From Vibrio crassostreae (GTDB taxonomy: Bacteria > Pseudomonadota > Gammaproteobacteria > Enterobacterales > Vibrionaceae): DNA of 64,000 bases. Of the stretch, positions 19,401 to 29,626 are shown piece after piece. The translations under genes and the position numbers were made by a program. The stretch covers positions 2,294,001 through 2,358,000 of the forward strand of contig NZ_AP025476.1 of NCBI RefSeq assembly GCF_024347415.1. The letters run 5' to 3'. How positions within the stretch are numbered: position 1 is the first letter of the stretch; every line of letters begins with the position of its first letter. The notes under the pieces are model-generated. The model saw nothing but the letters and a program-made list of their open reading frames with translations. It made no database searches and was not told where the DNA came from.

Positions 19401-20650
19401 TCACCCGTTGGTTTAGGACTACGACGACCAGAAGCATCTGCAGGACCAAGCGCCATACGTTCTAATCGAATCTCAGATACATGGCCATTTTCCTCAGCAA
19501 TATTCTCAGCTGGATTGGTCAAAAAGTGGAACTTCACACCTTCGTGTTCCGCCTCTTCGATTTCGTAATCTTCTGCAGGCATCTCATCTCGAGTGCGGCG
19601 ATAAATCAACGTAGTATCAGCGCCATCACGCACTGCGGTTCGAGCGCAGTCAATCGCGGTATTGCCACCGCCAATCACAGCGACTTTTTTGCCCGTAGTG
19701 AAGTGTTTGTCAGTCACATAGTCTTTCAGATAATCAACACCTAGATAGCAGCCACCAAGGTCACTACCGGGATAATTCATCTCAACAGCTTGTGACGCAC
19801 CCACTGCTAAGCAGACCGCATCAAAGTCACAACTGAGATCTGACAAGGTGAAATCAACACCAAGCTTCTTGTCGCACTCTACCGACATCCCATTACGACA
19901 CATCAGTTCGATTTCTTTATCTAGAATCGACTTAGGTAAGCGATACTCTGGGATACCGTAACGCAGCCAGCCACCAGCTTGGGGCATCGACTCATAAACA
20001 CTGACATCATAACCTTCATTAGATAGGTAATAGCCTGCTGTTAAGCCACCAGGGCCACTGCCGACAATCGCAATGCTTTTACCTTTATTGGGTTTCTTCG
20101 CTGGTATGTAGCTCTCTTGAGCAGCCAAATCGGCATCGGCTGCGTGTCGCTTGAGTTGGCGAATCGCAATCGAATCATCGACTAAGTTTCTTCGACACTC
20201 TGTTTCACAAAAAGCAGGACAAACACGGCCAATCGATAGCGGCATCGGCAGTGTTTTCTTAATCACTTCGATGGCTTTGGTATGGTCATTTTGAGCAATA
20301 TGATGCAGGTAAGATTGAATATCGACTCCTGCAGGGCACGCAGTTTGGCATGGTGCCTCACAATCTGCATAGTGGTCTGTCATGATGCGGTTCAACGCTT
20401 CTTGTCGATGGTTGGTCAACTGCTTTGACTGAGTCGTAATATTCAACCCATTGGACACTTCAAGCTCGCACGAACGCTTCATACCCACGCCATCAATCTC
20501 GACGACACATAAATCGCATGGAATCTTATCAGTTGTTTTGTTCAAACCACATAGAGATGGGATCTCTAAACCACATGTTTTTGCCGCTTCAAGTACGGTT
20601 TGTCCTTGTTCGACGATTCGAAATTTCCCATCAATAACGATTTGAATCAT
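16421..20650 (-). CDS. Formate dehydrogenase alpha subunit fused to a GltD-like NAD(P)H oxidoreductase
   Basis: A 1409-residue multidomain oxidoreductase. Order: [2Fe-2S] ferredoxin-like N-terminus (CGLEIPSLCGL, CDLC, residues 1-80); a GltD/DPYD-type Cys region (CEAPCQTACPAG) and FAD site (IAIVGSGPGGLTAGYYLS near 193); an NAD(P) site (VAVIGGGNTAIDCARTA near 325); C-x-x-C cluster CLECGCQ; two 4Fe-4S motifs (CISCGQCIQAC, CVQCGSCIQAC); then the molybdopterin subunit (CTYCGVGCKLT near 740). The metal-ligand position CARLCHAS holds Cys where E. coli FdhF has selenocysteine. A C-terminal dinucleotide-binding domain follows (LTTGRILEQFHTGTMTRK). Probably oxidises formate and passes electrons to NAD(P) within one chain. 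It stands alone; no separate beta or gamma subunit gene is near. Confidence 0.92.
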   Translation of the reverse strand: MIQIVIDGKFRIVEQGQTVLEAAKTCGLEIPSLCGLNKTTDKIPCDLCVVEIDGVGMKRSCELEVSNGLNITTQSKQLTNHRQEALNRIMTDHYADCEAPCQTACPAGVDIQSYLHHIAQNDHTKAIEVIKKTLPMPLSIGRVCPAFCETECRRNLVDDSIAIRQLKRHAADADLAAQESYIPAKKPNKGKSIAIVGSGPGGLTAGYYLSNEGYDVSVYESMPQAGGWLRYGIPEYRLPKSILDKEIELMCRNGMSVECDKKLGVDFTLSDLSCDFDAVCLAVGASQAVEMNYPGSDLGGCYLGVDYLKDYVTDKHFTTGKKVAVIGGGNTAIDCARTAVRDGADTTLIYRRTRDEMPAEDYEIEEAEHEGVKFHFLTNPAENIAEENGHVSEIRLERMALGPADASGRRSPKPTGEFFVEAFDTVIAAVSQKPDLSFMDNEEIDIPLTRWNTADADPQTMHTGTGNIFSIGDFRRGPATAVEAVGDGRIAAQAIDRFFNGDMENIPAKPFNSRKHKQLKAIDPEQYKSIQRMARKIMPELTPEQREQSFEEVETGFDNADAIAEAARCLECGCQANTDCDLRDYSTEYKATQTHPEYNINVASNEAWQAIRAEESKVGSTRQKFAVDDSSEFIIFDANRCISCGQCIQACREQNVHGVLSFMNQSDGKPASRPECRPNFGADKTVMGDSNCVQCGSCIQACPTGAMVDARDRKQGDTDILKKIDTICTYCGVGCKLTMHVDEAKNKIRYIEGGDSPVNEGMLCVKGRFGFDFVGSDARLTTPLIRKDGWLQPASWEEAITLIADKFTAIKQGFGSNALAGFSSAKTTNEDNYAFQKFIRRELGTNNVDHCARLCHASTVTGLEASLGSGAMTNDIPSIKHSDVIFIIGSDTTSAHPIIGSHIKQAVRHGGARLIVADPKRIDIADHAELYLAHRPGTDVMLINGVMQQIIKHGWYDQEYIEDRVDGFDTLLQEVMSPSYSLEKVELVTGVKAEDIFAMARLIGTAERTAVYYSMGITQHTTGHDNVRSIANLQLLCGNIGIEGGGINPLRGQSNVQGACDMGALPNNLPGYQKVYNPMVRQKFAMEWGVTDLPAETGLTLTEIIDGACHRDVRGLYVMGENPVLSDPNQAHVIEGLEALDFLVVQDIFLTETAQYADVVLPSCSFAEKSGHFTNTERRVQRINPAVLPPGEAKEDWVIIQMLANAMGGGWDYNTVADITNEIARVTPQYGGLRWENITVNGVQWPSNKNNPDGTRIMHQTQFTRGRGQMEAIPFRYAAELPDEEYPLVLTTGRILEQFHTGTMTRKTKGLDNLAGPRAMVSVHDAEALGISNGQMLKVSTRRGEIKIAAFVTKRMQKGVVFIPFHFVESPVNRLTTTATDPHAKIPEFKVAAVRIDPIREPVIESTET

Positions 20651-20910
20651 ATTGAGTCCTACCTTCCAGTTTGCGTAATAGTCACGCTCAAAAATACTAA
20701 TAAGTCGTTCAGCAGTGTGCAGACACTACTGTCATATCATTACCATACATTAATTGTGGTTTTGTGCGTGTGACTTCAAACAAGTTCTATTGAGATTAAC
20801 CCTAATGTATGAGTGGTCTTATCAGTAAGTCAAAGAGGGCTAGACACGAAGTATATTAAGTGGATTGCACAAAGGGAGTTAGAACAATTGCAGAACGCTA
20901 GACTTAGGTA
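20651..20910 (-). other. Upstream region of the formate dehydrogenase fusion gene
   Basis: About 260 AT-rich bases between the fusion gene and the mukB terminator, with no protein gene. It must hold the fusion gene's promoter, but I see no consensus operator; an FNR box of the quality found ahead of cydA is absent. Confidence 0.5.
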
Positions 20911-20916
20911 CTAAAA

Positions 20917-20937
20917 AGCCCCTAATGATTAGGGGCT
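20917..20937 (-). terminator. Terminator after mukB
   Basis: AGCCCCTAAT pairs with ATTAGGGGCT around a single central base; on the minus strand it is followed by TTTT. It ends the cmoM-mukFEB operon. Confidence 0.85.
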
Positions 20938-20968
20938 ATGAATTAGTATCGTTGAATCGCTATCGAGC

Positions 20969-23900
20969 TTATTGCTCAGTTTCTTCGATAAGCTCTTGCA
21001 CTGGAGATGCAGGTTTGTTTTGAGCAAAACCTCGCAAACCAACAACGTGTACATGTTCGTGATCTTTGAAGACCTTACGTACCAGTTTGTAGGTTGTACC
21101 TTTCTCTGGGCTGATGTTCTCAGGGGCTGCAATCAGAAGCTGCATACCTAGACGGTCACACAGTTCAAACAACGTAGAGATAGATTTCGCATCCAGACGT
21201 GCTGCTTCATCGAGGAACAACAAGCGACATGGAACGATGTCTTTACTACGAAGTCGACGTGACTCTTCTTCCCAGCTCTGAACCACCATCAGTAGGATAG
21301 ATTGACCGGTACCGATCGCCTCACCCGTAGAAAGTGCTCCTGATTCCGCTTGTAGCCAGCCATCTGAACCACGGTTAACTTCAACACTGAGTTCTAAGTA
21401 GTTACGGTAATCCAGCAACTCTTCACCCAGAACTTGCGGAGAACGTTGACCCATATCGATATGTGGGTTCACACGTTGGAACAATTTCGCCATTGCTTCT
21501 GAGAAGGTGAAGCGCGTTGATTCAAACAAGTCTTTGTGCTGCTCTTGCTGAGTCGCTAGCCCTGACAGCAAGATTTCGTGGCTTTCACGGATCTTAACGT
21601 TTAGACGCACGCCCTTAACCTGACCAAAGTAGATGTTAGACAGACCTTGGTTTAGCATTCGAATACGGTTCTGCTCACGCTGAATCGTCTTCTTAATGAT
21701 GCTTGCTACCGACTCAGAGCTGATCGCTAAGCGATTTTCACGCTGCGTCAGTTCTTCTGTTAATCGAGCGAGCTCAACTTCCATCTCTTCGATTGCTTCA
21801 ACCGGATCATCCGTATGAATGATGTCTTGGCGAATACGCTCGCGAAGATGTTGATAAACTGCAATATAGAACAGAACTTTACGCTCTGGATGTGCGTTGT
21901 CTTCCGATAGACGCAGCGAATCACGTAAGTCGTCATTGTCAGCTACAGCCAGACGTAGCGCACCCAATGATTTATCCGACATTGAGCGAAGTTCACCCGC
22001 CGTTAGGTAAGCCAGTTCACGCTTGTGCAGACGACGTTCAACATCATTTTCACGAGCTAAACGAAGTACTGAACACCAGCCTGCTTTCGCTGCAACCACG
22101 AAGGTACGAAGCTCTGTGTACTCTTTCTGTACTTTCTTAAGACGCTTAGCCAGTGCTTTCATCTCAAGTTCTGTTGACGTAATCGTACGCTCGTATTCAC
22201 TCTTACGGCTGCGAGATGTGTGTAGACGCTCTTGAAGCTCGTCACGGCGACGTACAGCACGCTCTTCTGCGCCTTCATCAGCGTTTACACCGAACTCTTG
22301 AAGCTCTTGCTTGAACTCTTGAACAGTCTCTTGTTTCGCTTGATGCGAGCTCTTCAGTGCTGCCAATACTTGGTTGTACTGGTTCATCTGTTCACGAGCT
22401 TGCTTCAAGCCATCACGACCTTTGGTTCTTGCTTGTTCCGCTTGAACCAGTTTTGCTTTCAGTTGTTCGCTCAGTTCGCTGCTCTTGTTAAGCAAATCAA
22501 CAGAGTCCGCGTAAGCAAAGTAGTGACGACGCTCAATCAAATCAGACAGCGCGAACACTTTACCTTTTAGAGTTTGTAGCGCGTTATCAGCTTGACGATA
22601 TTCGGCTTCCAAAGCTTCGAACTGCTCTGGGTCAGCGTCTAGTGCAGATACGATTTGCTCTAGAGAAGTAAGCGCTTTACCGTGAGTATTCAAATAAGAC
22701 TTAGCTTCACTTAAACGCTCTAGTTGCGCTTCTAATTCAGCTAAGCGCTCAGCCAATGTTTCGTCTTCTAAAATACGAACCATTGGTGCTAATTTATCTA
22801 ATGCACCAAGTGCCTGCTTGCTTTGTAGAAGCTGGCTACGTTGTTGCTGCTCTTTAGAGTTAAGCTCAGCCAGAGAACGAACAATTTGATTGCGCTTATC
22901 ACGAATCGCAGTAAGTGCTTGTTCTGGGTCTGCGTTAAACGCAACGTGTAGGTGCTTCGCAACAAAGCTGTTGAATGCTTGGTATAAGCGATTCAGTTTT
23001 TGAGAGTCAAACGCTGCTTTCGCGTGGTTCTCAACCACAACATCACGCTCTTCGCGCAATTTCTCTAGGCGCTGTTCACGAGCCGCACGGCCAAACAGTG
23101 GGATCTCAGGAAAACGAGAGTAACGCATTTGGCGATCGTTCAGCTGAACACATACCGCGCCTTCAAGCTCATCGGCATTAAACGAGCTGTCATCAAACGC
23201 GTCTACATCGCCTTCTAGGATGTAAAGGTCTTCTGGACAATCATCAAGATCCACCAGCTTCTCTTTAATACCATCAAGATCCGAAACCACAATCGCGTGA
23301 CGAGCTGGGCCGTACATCGCACTAAAGTACGGCGCATCACCAATCGTGATGTCATCGTAGATCTCGGAAAGCAGTACGCCACCAAGCGTATCCGCCAGGC
23401 CTTTCAGGCGAGGATCGTTAGAACCACCTGGCGAAGCTAAACGCTCAATCTCTTGCTCAAGTTCAGCTCGGCGCGTTGCCAACTGATCTTTTGCTACCGC
23501 TTGAGATTTCTCGTCTTCAAGTACTTGCTGCATTTGAGTCATTACCGCTTGGCTATCTTCTAGCTCAGCGTCTGTTTGATCTCTTAAAGCTTCAAGTGCA
23601 TCGTTTGCCGTGATCCACGCAGGGGCAATTGACTCAAGTTTTTGAATCTCTTGGTCGTGGTTTTGTTGTACACGACGTTGCTCACTCTTCGCTTCACGCA
23701 GCTCTTCTTGAGCGAACTCAAGGGACTCGATCTGCATAGCGTGACGTTCACGTTCTTCATCGAAAACCGCTTCATCAGTCAGTGAGATGTTGTGTTGTTT
23801 TTGGTATTCAGTCGCAAGCTCTTTTGCTTGACGCTGCTGAGCCACATCACGAGCCATGTCGCGGTGCTGAGCACGCCATTGCTGTTCGTTCTCAACAACG

Positions 23901-25429
23901 TGTTTTGCGTTACGGCCTTTTTCTAGAGCTTGCTTAGCGCAGCTAGACGCTTCTTTACGCTCAACGTCACCAACGATGCTTTTAACTAAAGACAGTGCTT
24001 TGTCGAACTGTGCAGAAGCTGCAGAAGACATGTCTAGCTTATGCTTAGTAGACAGTAGCGTTTGAGTGCTTGATTCTTCTTGTGCTTTTAGCTCAGAAAC
24101 AAGAGTTAATGCACTTTCTGCCGTAATAGACTCATCACCAAGTAACTGTTTGGTTTTCTCTAATGCTTGAACGGCTTGCTGGTATTGCAGCGCACGAGTT
24201 TGCTGAACGTCTAACGCTTGTTGGTAATCAGCAAGCTGAGTTTTCAGGCTATCCACTTCTTCTTCGGTAATGGTTGCCTGCTCTTCAGCAAGAAGTACTC
24301 GCTCTTGAGCTTCTTCAACCACCATCATCTGCTCTTCTAGACGCTCATTAAGCTCTTCTAGATCTTCACTGTAGCGTGCAATTTTCTCTTGCTGGCGAAG
24401 TGCAGTTTGAACCAATTGAAGATGATCCGAAGCCGCTTGATAATCTTGCTCTAGTGCCGACTCTTGATCGACCAACAGCTCTAATTCTTCTTGAACACGG
24501 TTCAACAAGTTATTTTGATCATGCAAGGTTTCACGCGAACCAAACAGTTCACCACGAAACTTCATGGTTTGATCAAGCTTGTTACGACGATCGTTGGCAT
24601 GGCGCATGTAATCTGCTGCCACGTAGTTCGTAGATTCAGTGATCAAGTGTTTGAACAGGTCACGGTCCGACTGAGTCGTTTTGATCGCTTCTAACGTCAT
24701 ACGGTTTTCGCGTAGTGCTGATTCCATGTCTTGGAATGCTTTCTTCACACCACCGTTTTGCGGTAGGAGATAATCACGCAGAGAACGCGTAATCGCACTA
24801 GAAATACCGCCGTAAAGCGATGCTTCGATCAAACGGTAGAACTTAGAACGGTCGCTGCTGTTACGCAGTTTCTTCGGTACCACACCGTATTCAAACATTT
24901 GCGAGTGGTAATCAACAATCGAAGAGAAGGCTTTGAAGTGCGCGCCTTCGTACTGTGCTACCGCGGCTTTTACGTCGTTCAACTGACATACGCGAGCATG
25001 GCTGTCGGAAACGTTCTGAATCAACACATCCGTTGGTTTCACATGGCTTGGAAGGCCTTGGATTACGAACGGTTTGATGTCTACTTTCTTGTCACGACCC
25101 GCAACTTGCTGCAGTTTTACTGCAAACAGTAGGCGTTGGTTACGAGAGTTCACCACATCCAGCGCAGCGTAACATGCGCCAGGTTGAAGCTTACCGTATA
25201 GACCTTTGTCACGAGATGACTGTGAGCTACCCGCTTCCGTTGTATTACGGAAATGCAGAAGGCTTTGGTCAGGAATCAACGCTGTGATGAATGCCGCCAT
25301 AGTGGTCGACTTACCTGCACCGTTACCGCCAGAAAGCGTTGTAACCAATCCATCAATATCAAAAGTACGCGCGAAGAAGCCGTTCCAGTTGACCATGGTT
25401 AATGATTGATACTTACCTCTTTCAATCAT
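20969..25429 (-). CDS. mukB: Chromosome partition protein MukB
   Basis: SMC-like ATPase that compacts and segregates the chromosome with MukE and MukF. The 1486 residues match E. coli MukB. The N-terminal ATPase head has Walker [17 protein letters not shown] near residue 33; long Gln/Glu/Leu-rich coiled coils flank a hinge near the middle ([24 protein letters not shown]); the C-terminal head has signature [18 protein letters not shown] and Walker [13 protein letters not shown]. Its ATG overlaps the mukE stop by four bases (ATGA). Last gene of the operon. Confidence 0.98.
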   Translation of the reverse strand: MIERGKYQSLTMVNWNGFFARTFDIDGLVTTLSGGNGAGKSTTMAAFITALIPDQSLLHFRNTTEAGSSQSSRDKGLYGKLQPGACYAALDVVNSRNQRLLFAVKLQQVAGRDKKVDIKPFVIQGLPSHVKPTDVLIQNVSDSHARVCQLNDVKAAVAQYEGAHFKAFSSIVDYHSQMFEYGVVPKKLRNSSDRSKFYRLIEASLYGGISSAITRSLRDYLLPQNGGVKKAFQDMESALRENRMTLEAIKTTQSDRDLFKHLITESTNYVAADYMRHANDRRNKLDQTMKFRGELFGSRETLHDQNNLLNRVQEELELLVDQESALEQDYQAASDHLQLVQTALRQQEKIARYSEDLEELNERLEEQMMVVEEAQERVLLAEEQATITEEEVDSLKTQLADYQQALDVQQTRALQYQQAVQALEKTKQLLGDESITAESALTLVSELKAQEESSTQTLLSTKHKLDMSSAASAQFDKALSLVKSIVGDVERKEASSCAKQALEKGRNAKHVVENEQQWRAQHRDMARDVAQQRQAKELATEYQKQHNISLTDEAVFDEERERHAMQIESLEFAQEELREAKSEQRRVQQNHDQEIQKLESIAPAWITANDALEALRDQTDAELEDSQAVMTQMQQVLEDEKSQAVAKDQLATRRAELEQEIERLASPGGSNDPRLKGLADTLGGVLLSEIYDDITIGDAPYFSAMYGPARHAIVVSDLDGIKEKLVDLDDCPEDLYILEGDVDAFDDSSFNADELEGAVCVQLNDRQMRYSRFPEIPLFGRAAREQRLEKLREERDVVVENHAKAAFDSQKLNRLYQAFNSFVAKHLHVAFNADPEQALTAIRDKRNQIVRSLAELNSKEQQQRSQLLQSKQALGALDKLAPMVRILEDETLAERLAELEAQLERLSEAKSYLNTHGKALTSLEQIVSALDADPEQFEALEAEYRQADNALQTLKGKVFALSDLIERRHYFAYADSVDLLNKSSELSEQLKAKLVQAEQARTKGRDGLKQAREQMNQYNQVLAALKSSHQAKQETVQEFKQELQEFGVNADEGAEERAVRRRDELQERLHTSRSRKSEYERTITSTELEMKALAKRLKKVQKEYTELRTFVVAAKAGWCSVLRLARENDVERRLHKRELAYLTAGELRSMSDKSLGALRLAVADNDDLRDSLRLSEDNAHPERKVLFYIAVYQHLRERIRQDIIHTDDPVEAIEEMEVELARLTEELTQRENRLAISSESVASIIKKTIQREQNRIRMLNQGLSNIYFGQVKGVRLNVKIRESHEILLSGLATQQEQHKDLFESTRFTFSEAMAKLFQRVNPHIDMGQRSPQVLGEELLDYRNYLELSVEVNRGSDGWLQAESGALSTGEAIGTGQSILLMVVQSWEEESRRLRSKDIVPCRLLFLDEAARLDAKSISTLFELCDRLGMQLLIAAPENISPEKGTTYKLVRKVFKDHEHVHVVGLRGFAQNKPASPVQELIEETEQ

Positions 25430-26232
25430 GCTTCACCTTCTACTTTTGTTGGTTCGCCGTCGTTTGACTCAAGGTCAAAGTCAGCTTGATCGTTAAAAAT
25501 GTCTTGTTGACCGTTTTCGTCTACGCCTGCATCTACTTCTGATACGGCTTCCGCTTGTTCTTCATTCAACAAGCTGCCTTGGTTAGGCTCTTGAGTATGC
25601 ACCACAGCTTCACCATCACGGATAAGACGCAGTTGAGCTTCTTTCATATCATCGCCAACACGTACGTCAGCACCAAAACGGAATACTGCTTCGCTGATAC
25701 GGAACTTGCCCGTCTCGCCAATCGCAATCAACATGCCGATACGACGTAAGCGACGTAGAGAAGTACGCACTTTTTCAAACAGCTTTTCTTTGTCTAAATC
25801 AGAACCCGACGCACGGTTTGTCGCAAGCTTCATGAGTTTTTTCTCATCCGCTAACGACATCAACTCATCAAACAGCTCTTGGTTAGTAAAGATACCTTCG
25901 TGTGCTAGACGCTCTGGGCTTAGGTACAAGAAACACAGTACCTTACCAACAAGCATGTCTAGCTCAGACAAAACACTACGACCGATTAGCGACGTAGAAC
26001 GCGGACGCAGGTAAAAAAAGCCTTCTGGCGCTTTCACAAGCTCGGTGTTGTAGCGTTGGTAGAAATGCTGAAGCTCAACTTCAAAATCAGAAAGTAACGC
26101 GTGGTTATCTAAGTCTTCTGTTGAAATATGCTTACCTGAACGCAGCATGCTGTCTAGCGCAGGGAACAATGGGTTCGCTATCGCTTTTACCAGTTTCTCT
26201 GGCATGTAATCATCAGTACTTGTTAATGACAT
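25426..26232 (-). CDS. mukE: Chromosome partition protein MukE
   Basis: Winged-helix (kite) subunit that joins MukF and MukB in the condensin. From [14 protein letters not shown] it is 268 residues, longer than E. coli MukE (about 234) because of an acidic, Asp/Glu/Gln-rich tail after [19 protein letters not shown]. The core ([40 protein letters not shown] split by normal spacing) is strongly conserved. The open frame reaches 26250, but the ATG at 26232 has AAAGG upstream and matches the E. coli start. It overlaps mukF by 20 bases and mukB by 4. Confidence 0.96.
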   Translation of the reverse strand: MSLTSTDDYMPEKLVKAIANPLFPALDSMLRSGKHISTEDLDNHALLSDFEVELQHFYQRYNTELVKAPEGFFYLRPRSTSLIGRSVLSELDMLVGKVLCFLYLSPERLAHEGIFTNQELFDELMSLADEKKLMKLATNRASGSDLDKEKLFEKVRTSLRRLRRIGMLIAIGETGKFRISEAVFRFGADVRVGDDMKEAQLRLIRDGEAVVHTQEPNQGSLLNEEQAEAVSEVDAGVDENGQQDIFNDQADFDLESNDGEPTKVEGEA

Positions 26233-27550
26233 TTGCTTGTACCTTTGCACCGAAATCGTTGATTGCCTGCCAATCTGGCTGAATAGCCTGATAGTCAGAT
26301 TCTGAGTAACCTAAGCGCACGGCTTGGTCGACAACAATTCTGGCTAAATCAAAATGGTGTGTGCGAGGGTGTTCAGCGAGGTAATCGCGTAACACAAGGC
26401 CAAGATCAATTGGCGCGCCTTGCTGTTTGTGAGCTTTTAACATCTCTGCAATTCGATCTGAAAGCAGATCATTCACTTGCTCAAATTCTTCGTATTCTAC
26501 GTCGATTGGTGCTTGGCCCGTTACTTCGTCATCACGAAGTACTAAGGCTTCATCACGCAAATCGGTAAGCTTTTCAGCATCGGCGTAGGTCAATAACCAA
26601 GGCGCATCAAAGTAGTCGGTAACCGACTGACGCAAGCGTTGGCTAAAGGCACGGTTTTTATCCATATCAATCGCGGTACGGATAAACTTGTGAACGTGGC
26701 GGTCGTAGCCGATCCACAAATCGATCGCTTGCTGACCCCAACTGGTGATTCGGTCGAGCTTCATCTGCAAGCCGAACAGGGTTTCGCCAACGAACTCGAG
26801 TTCATCGTCACCGTAAACAATTTCTTGAATATCGAGGATCTGTGTTTGCAGTTCATCACCCGCTGCTTGCAAGGTGTCTTGCAACTCTTTTAGCGTGGAC
26901 GAGGTTTCTGATAGCAAGGTTTCACAGTTGTTGATCGCTTCTCGCCAATCTTTGTTTAAAAGGTCGGCAATTTGCTGCTTAACGGTTTGCTGCTGCTCAT
27001 CCATAACACGTTGGTTAAGATCGATCTGATCGAAAATTTCACCAACAGAATACTTGAGCACGCCGTAAACGTTCTTTCTCCAATGTCCTGGAGTTCCACC
27101 TTTTTGCGCTGCTTCAATGGCTTTAGCCATCTCGTCCGCAACCATAGAAAGCTGAATAGACAATTTTAATTTAGAGAACTGACGGTGACGTAAGTAATAA
27201 TCGGAGATACCAATCGCTAATGGCGACAAACGGTAAATACTCGCACCATCGGTGATTTCGCTAGTAAAGCGGCTAATCAGCTTCTGTTTAACCAACTCAT
27301 TGATGGCATTGTTGGCACGAAACGCGGACGCTTCGCCAGTATCTTCAAACAGTCGAGTGACGATGGTAAATGCATCGTGCAGTTCACCTTCGCCCAACTC
27401 TTCATCGAACCTTTCATTGCTTAGTACTGCGATAGCAATCAAAAATGCTAAGCGCTCTGGTGGCAAGTTTAATGAAAAATCATGCTGCTTGACCCAGCCC
27501 ACCAACTCATCAATTGGCTGCTCTTCGGCAGTTTGAGTCATTTCACTCAT
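26213..27550 (-). CDS. mukF: Chromosome partition protein MukF (kleisin)
   Basis: Kleisin subunit of MukBEF that bridges MukB heads and binds MukE dimers. The 445 residues are near the usual 440. The N-terminal winged-helix dimer domain ([29 protein letters not shown] split over residues 25-55), the helical middle ([23 protein letters not shown]) and the C-terminal region ([20 protein letters not shown]) are all there. It is preceded by cmoM with a 125-base gap and followed by overlapping mukE. Confidence 0.97.
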   Translation of the reverse strand: MSEMTQTAEEQPIDELVGWVKQHDFSLNLPPERLAFLIAIAVLSNERFDEELGEGELHDAFTIVTRLFEDTGEASAFRANNAINELVKQKLISRFTSEITDGASIYRLSPLAIGISDYYLRHRQFSKLKLSIQLSMVADEMAKAIEAAQKGGTPGHWRKNVYGVLKYSVGEIFDQIDLNQRVMDEQQQTVKQQIADLLNKDWREAINNCETLLSETSSTLKELQDTLQAAGDELQTQILDIQEIVYGDDELEFVGETLFGLQMKLDRITSWGQQAIDLWIGYDRHVHKFIRTAIDMDKNRAFSQRLRQSVTDYFDAPWLLTYADAEKLTDLRDEALVLRDDEVTGQAPIDVEYEEFEQVNDLLSDRIAEMLKAHKQQGAPIDLGLVLRDYLAEHPRTHHFDLARIVVDQAVRLGYSESDYQAIQPDWQAINDFGAKVQANVINKY

Positions 27551-27675
27551 TGTGGTTCCTGTTACTGTTCTTCGTCATATCGAACATGTTAGATATGACG
27601 CCTATTTCTTTATGACGCGGGCTTCTTACGATTGCATAGCGCATGTTGTGGCTTCTTTTACCACATTCACCGCTG

Positions 27676-28461
27676 TTATTGCGCAGGTTTTTGAGCCCAA
27701 ACGTGAATATAACGGCCTAGTGACAGATATGGCTCTTGGCGACATAGCTGTTTTTCCAGTTCCAATACATCTTCAAATTGGTAATCGCCCATGTACTCCA
27801 TATTACCTATGTAGTCACTGAAAGAGCGAATGCCTGATTTACCACAGATTTCTAGACCAGCGTCTTCTATCCATTGATAAACCTCTTCCGGCTTCAAGCC
27901 TTTTTGTGGTTGCAGCTTAAACCGTTTTCGATGTGGCATCCCATTCAATACATGAGGAATGTTGCCACAAATCACATTTTTCAGAACTAATCCGTGGTGG
28001 TTGTAAAACATTATCGAGGCAACGCCACCCGGTTTAACTTGTTCAAGCAATAAATCAAGCGCCTCTTTAGGATCGGCTAACCATTCCATTACGGCATGAA
28101 ACATCACAAAATCGACTTTCTCATCGAGATGTTCTGCGACTTTTTGTACCGGTGAATGAATAAATCGATATTGCTCTAGCAAACCCGCTTTGCTGATACT
28201 TTCTTCTGCGATCTTCAGCATTTCAGAAGAGAGATCACACAGAGAAACGGTATGCCCAAGCGCGGCAATTTTTTGCGACATCTGTGCAAGCCCGCCTCCA
28301 GCATCAAGCACATGCAGCGGAGAAGCTGATTGCTCAAATTTGCTCAAAGCTTGTTCTAAATCTTCCCATACGATGATCTGACGGATCTCTCCTTTGTCAG
28401 AGCCGTAAATATTTTTTGCAAATTTGTGGGCAATATCGTCGAAATTACGGTCTTCAGTCAC
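27676..28461 (-). CDS. cmoM: tRNA 5-carboxymethoxyuridine methyltransferase CmoM
   Basis: SAM-dependent enzyme (formerly SmtA) that methylates cmo5U34 to mcmo5U34 in certain tRNAs. The 261 residues start at GTG (MTEDRNFDDIAHKFAKNIYG). SAM site HVLDAGGGLAQMSQKIA near residue 44, then FVMFHAVMEWLADPKEAL near 117. It heads the mukFEB operon, as smtA does in E. coli. Earlier steps of the same modification are encoded by cmoA and cmoB at 10.9-12.7 kb. Confidence 0.95.
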   Translation of the reverse strand: MTEDRNFDDIAHKFAKNIYGSDKGEIRQIIVWEDLEQALSKFEQSASPLHVLDAGGGLAQMSQKIAALGHTVSLCDLSSEMLKIAEESISKAGLLEQYRFIHSPVQKVAEHLDEKVDFVMFHAVMEWLADPKEALDLLLEQVKPGGVASIMFYNHHGLVLKNVICGNIPHVLNGMPHRKRFKLQPQKGLKPEEVYQWIEDAGLEICGKSGIRSFSDYIGNMEYMGDYQFEDVLELEKQLCRQEPYLSLGRYIHVWAQKPAQ

Positions 28462-28576
28462 GGCTACTTGAGTTATTATGTCCTATCGTGCCTGCTATTC
28501 TGTCACAGGAATTTCAGGAATAAAGAGGCGATGTCTCTTTTTACTACTAAGTGATGTTTTTTCGGACTATTCGGAT

Positions 28577-29425
28577 ATGTTTGAGCTGAAAAAAGTAGTG
28601 TCTTCGCTATTGATGCCACTACCAGCAATGTTAATTCTCGCTTTTCTAGGTTTAGCCCTAGTGATGTTTACTACCAAAAGGAAGACGGGTTGCCTAATCA
28701 CCCTTTCAGCCCTATGTGGTATTTTCCTAATCGCTTTCCAACCAGTTTCTAGTCAACTTTTAATGCCAATGGAAAGGCAACACACCGCTTTTTTACCTGT
28801 CGATGAAACCGTCGATTACGTGATGGTTCTCGGAAGTGGTCACGTCGTAGATGACCAAATTCCACCGACATCAGAACTGAGCCGCACCGGCCTGATGCGC
28901 TTAAGTGAAGGGATTCGTATTCTACGTCTTTACCCTGGTGCGAAACTCATTTTGTCTGGCTATGGTGCTGGCACTGAAGTAAGTAACGCAAGAATGATGG
29001 CTAAAGTTGCACTAGCACTTGGTGTTGCGAAGCCTGATATCATTCTGCTTGAAACAGCAAAAGACACTTGGGAAGAAGCCCGTCAAGCCGCTGCGTTCGT
29101 TAAGAATAAAAGAATGGTGTTGGTGACTTCAGCGAGCCATATGACTCGCGCACTGAACGAATTCAATGCTGCCGGCATGAAACCCTTGCCAGCACCAACC
29201 AACTATCTTGCACAAGAAGGGATTGTTGAGCCTTGGAATAAGTACATGCCTAAAGCGATCTATCTGGAACAGACAGAGCGTTACTGGCACGAGACCATGG
29301 GATTGGTTTGGCAAAGCCTACGTGACTGGTTAGACACCAGTAACGATATATCGGAAGAGCCAATTGTTGTTCCTGAGCCTTCAAGCTTAACTGAAGAATA
29401 TGGTGAAGTTTCTGCAGCGCAGTAA
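28577..29425 (+). CDS. elyC: Envelope biogenesis factor ElyC
   Basis: Inner-membrane DUF218 protein; in E. coli ElyC (YcbC) affects peptidoglycan assembly through undecaprenyl-phosphate carrier metabolism. The 282 residues from MFELKKVVSS carry two N-terminal helices and a periplasmic DUF218 domain with VDYVMVLGSGH, GAKLILSGYGAG, KDTWEEARQAA and MVLVTSASHMTRA. A longer frame begins at 28478, but the inner ATG aligns with E. coli ElyC. Divergent from cmoM, as in E. coli. Confidence 0.92.
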   Translation: MFELKKVVSSLLMPLPAMLILAFLGLALVMFTTKRKTGCLITLSALCGIFLIAFQPVSSQLLMPMERQHTAFLPVDETVDYVMVLGSGHVVDDQIPPTSELSRTGLMRLSEGIRILRLYPGAKLILSGYGAGTEVSNARMMAKVALALGVAKPDIILLETAKDTWEEARQAAAFVKNKRMVLVTSASHMTRALNEFNAAGMKPLPAPTNYLAQEGIVEPWNKYMPKAIYLEQTERYWHETMGLVWQSLRDWLDTSNDISEEPIVVPEPSSLTEEYGEVSAAQ

Positions 29426-29556
29426 ACTCAACCTGATGTTTCTCTCTGCTTATGCCTAACTCAGCCTAATGTTTAAATCCGCTTATTGGTAGGTAGAATC
29501 GTAAAACAATTCGTAGACTGTCAGTTCGATAACGACAACCGCTAAGCAATAAAAAA

Positions 29557-29586
29557 GCCGAGACATCAATGATGTCTCGGCTTTTT
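29557..29586. terminator. Bidirectional terminator between elyC and torR
   Basis: Perfect stem GCCGAGACATCA/TGATGTCTCGGC at 29557-29581 with A and T runs on each side. The two genes converge on it. Confidence 0.92.
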
Positions 29587-29626
29587 CGTTCATATGTCGT
29601 TCCCAACTAAAAGTTCACGTAGAACA

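Noticed and set aside
18921..19568. A 215-codon plus-strand frame inside the formate dehydrogenase fusion gene
   Set aside because: Opposite-strand shadow of strongly conserved FAD/NAD domain sequence; composition is Ser-rich and matches no family.
16421..20650. Two separate genes (gltD-like and fdhF) with an artefactual fusion
   Set aside because: One open frame with no stop, and the joining region contains a continuous series of expected Fe-S motifs; fusions of this kind are known.
20969..25429. Long reading frames on the plus strand opposite mukB
   Set aside because: They have no recognisable domains or ribosome sites and follow from the Gln/Glu/Leu-rich coiled-coil codons of mukB.
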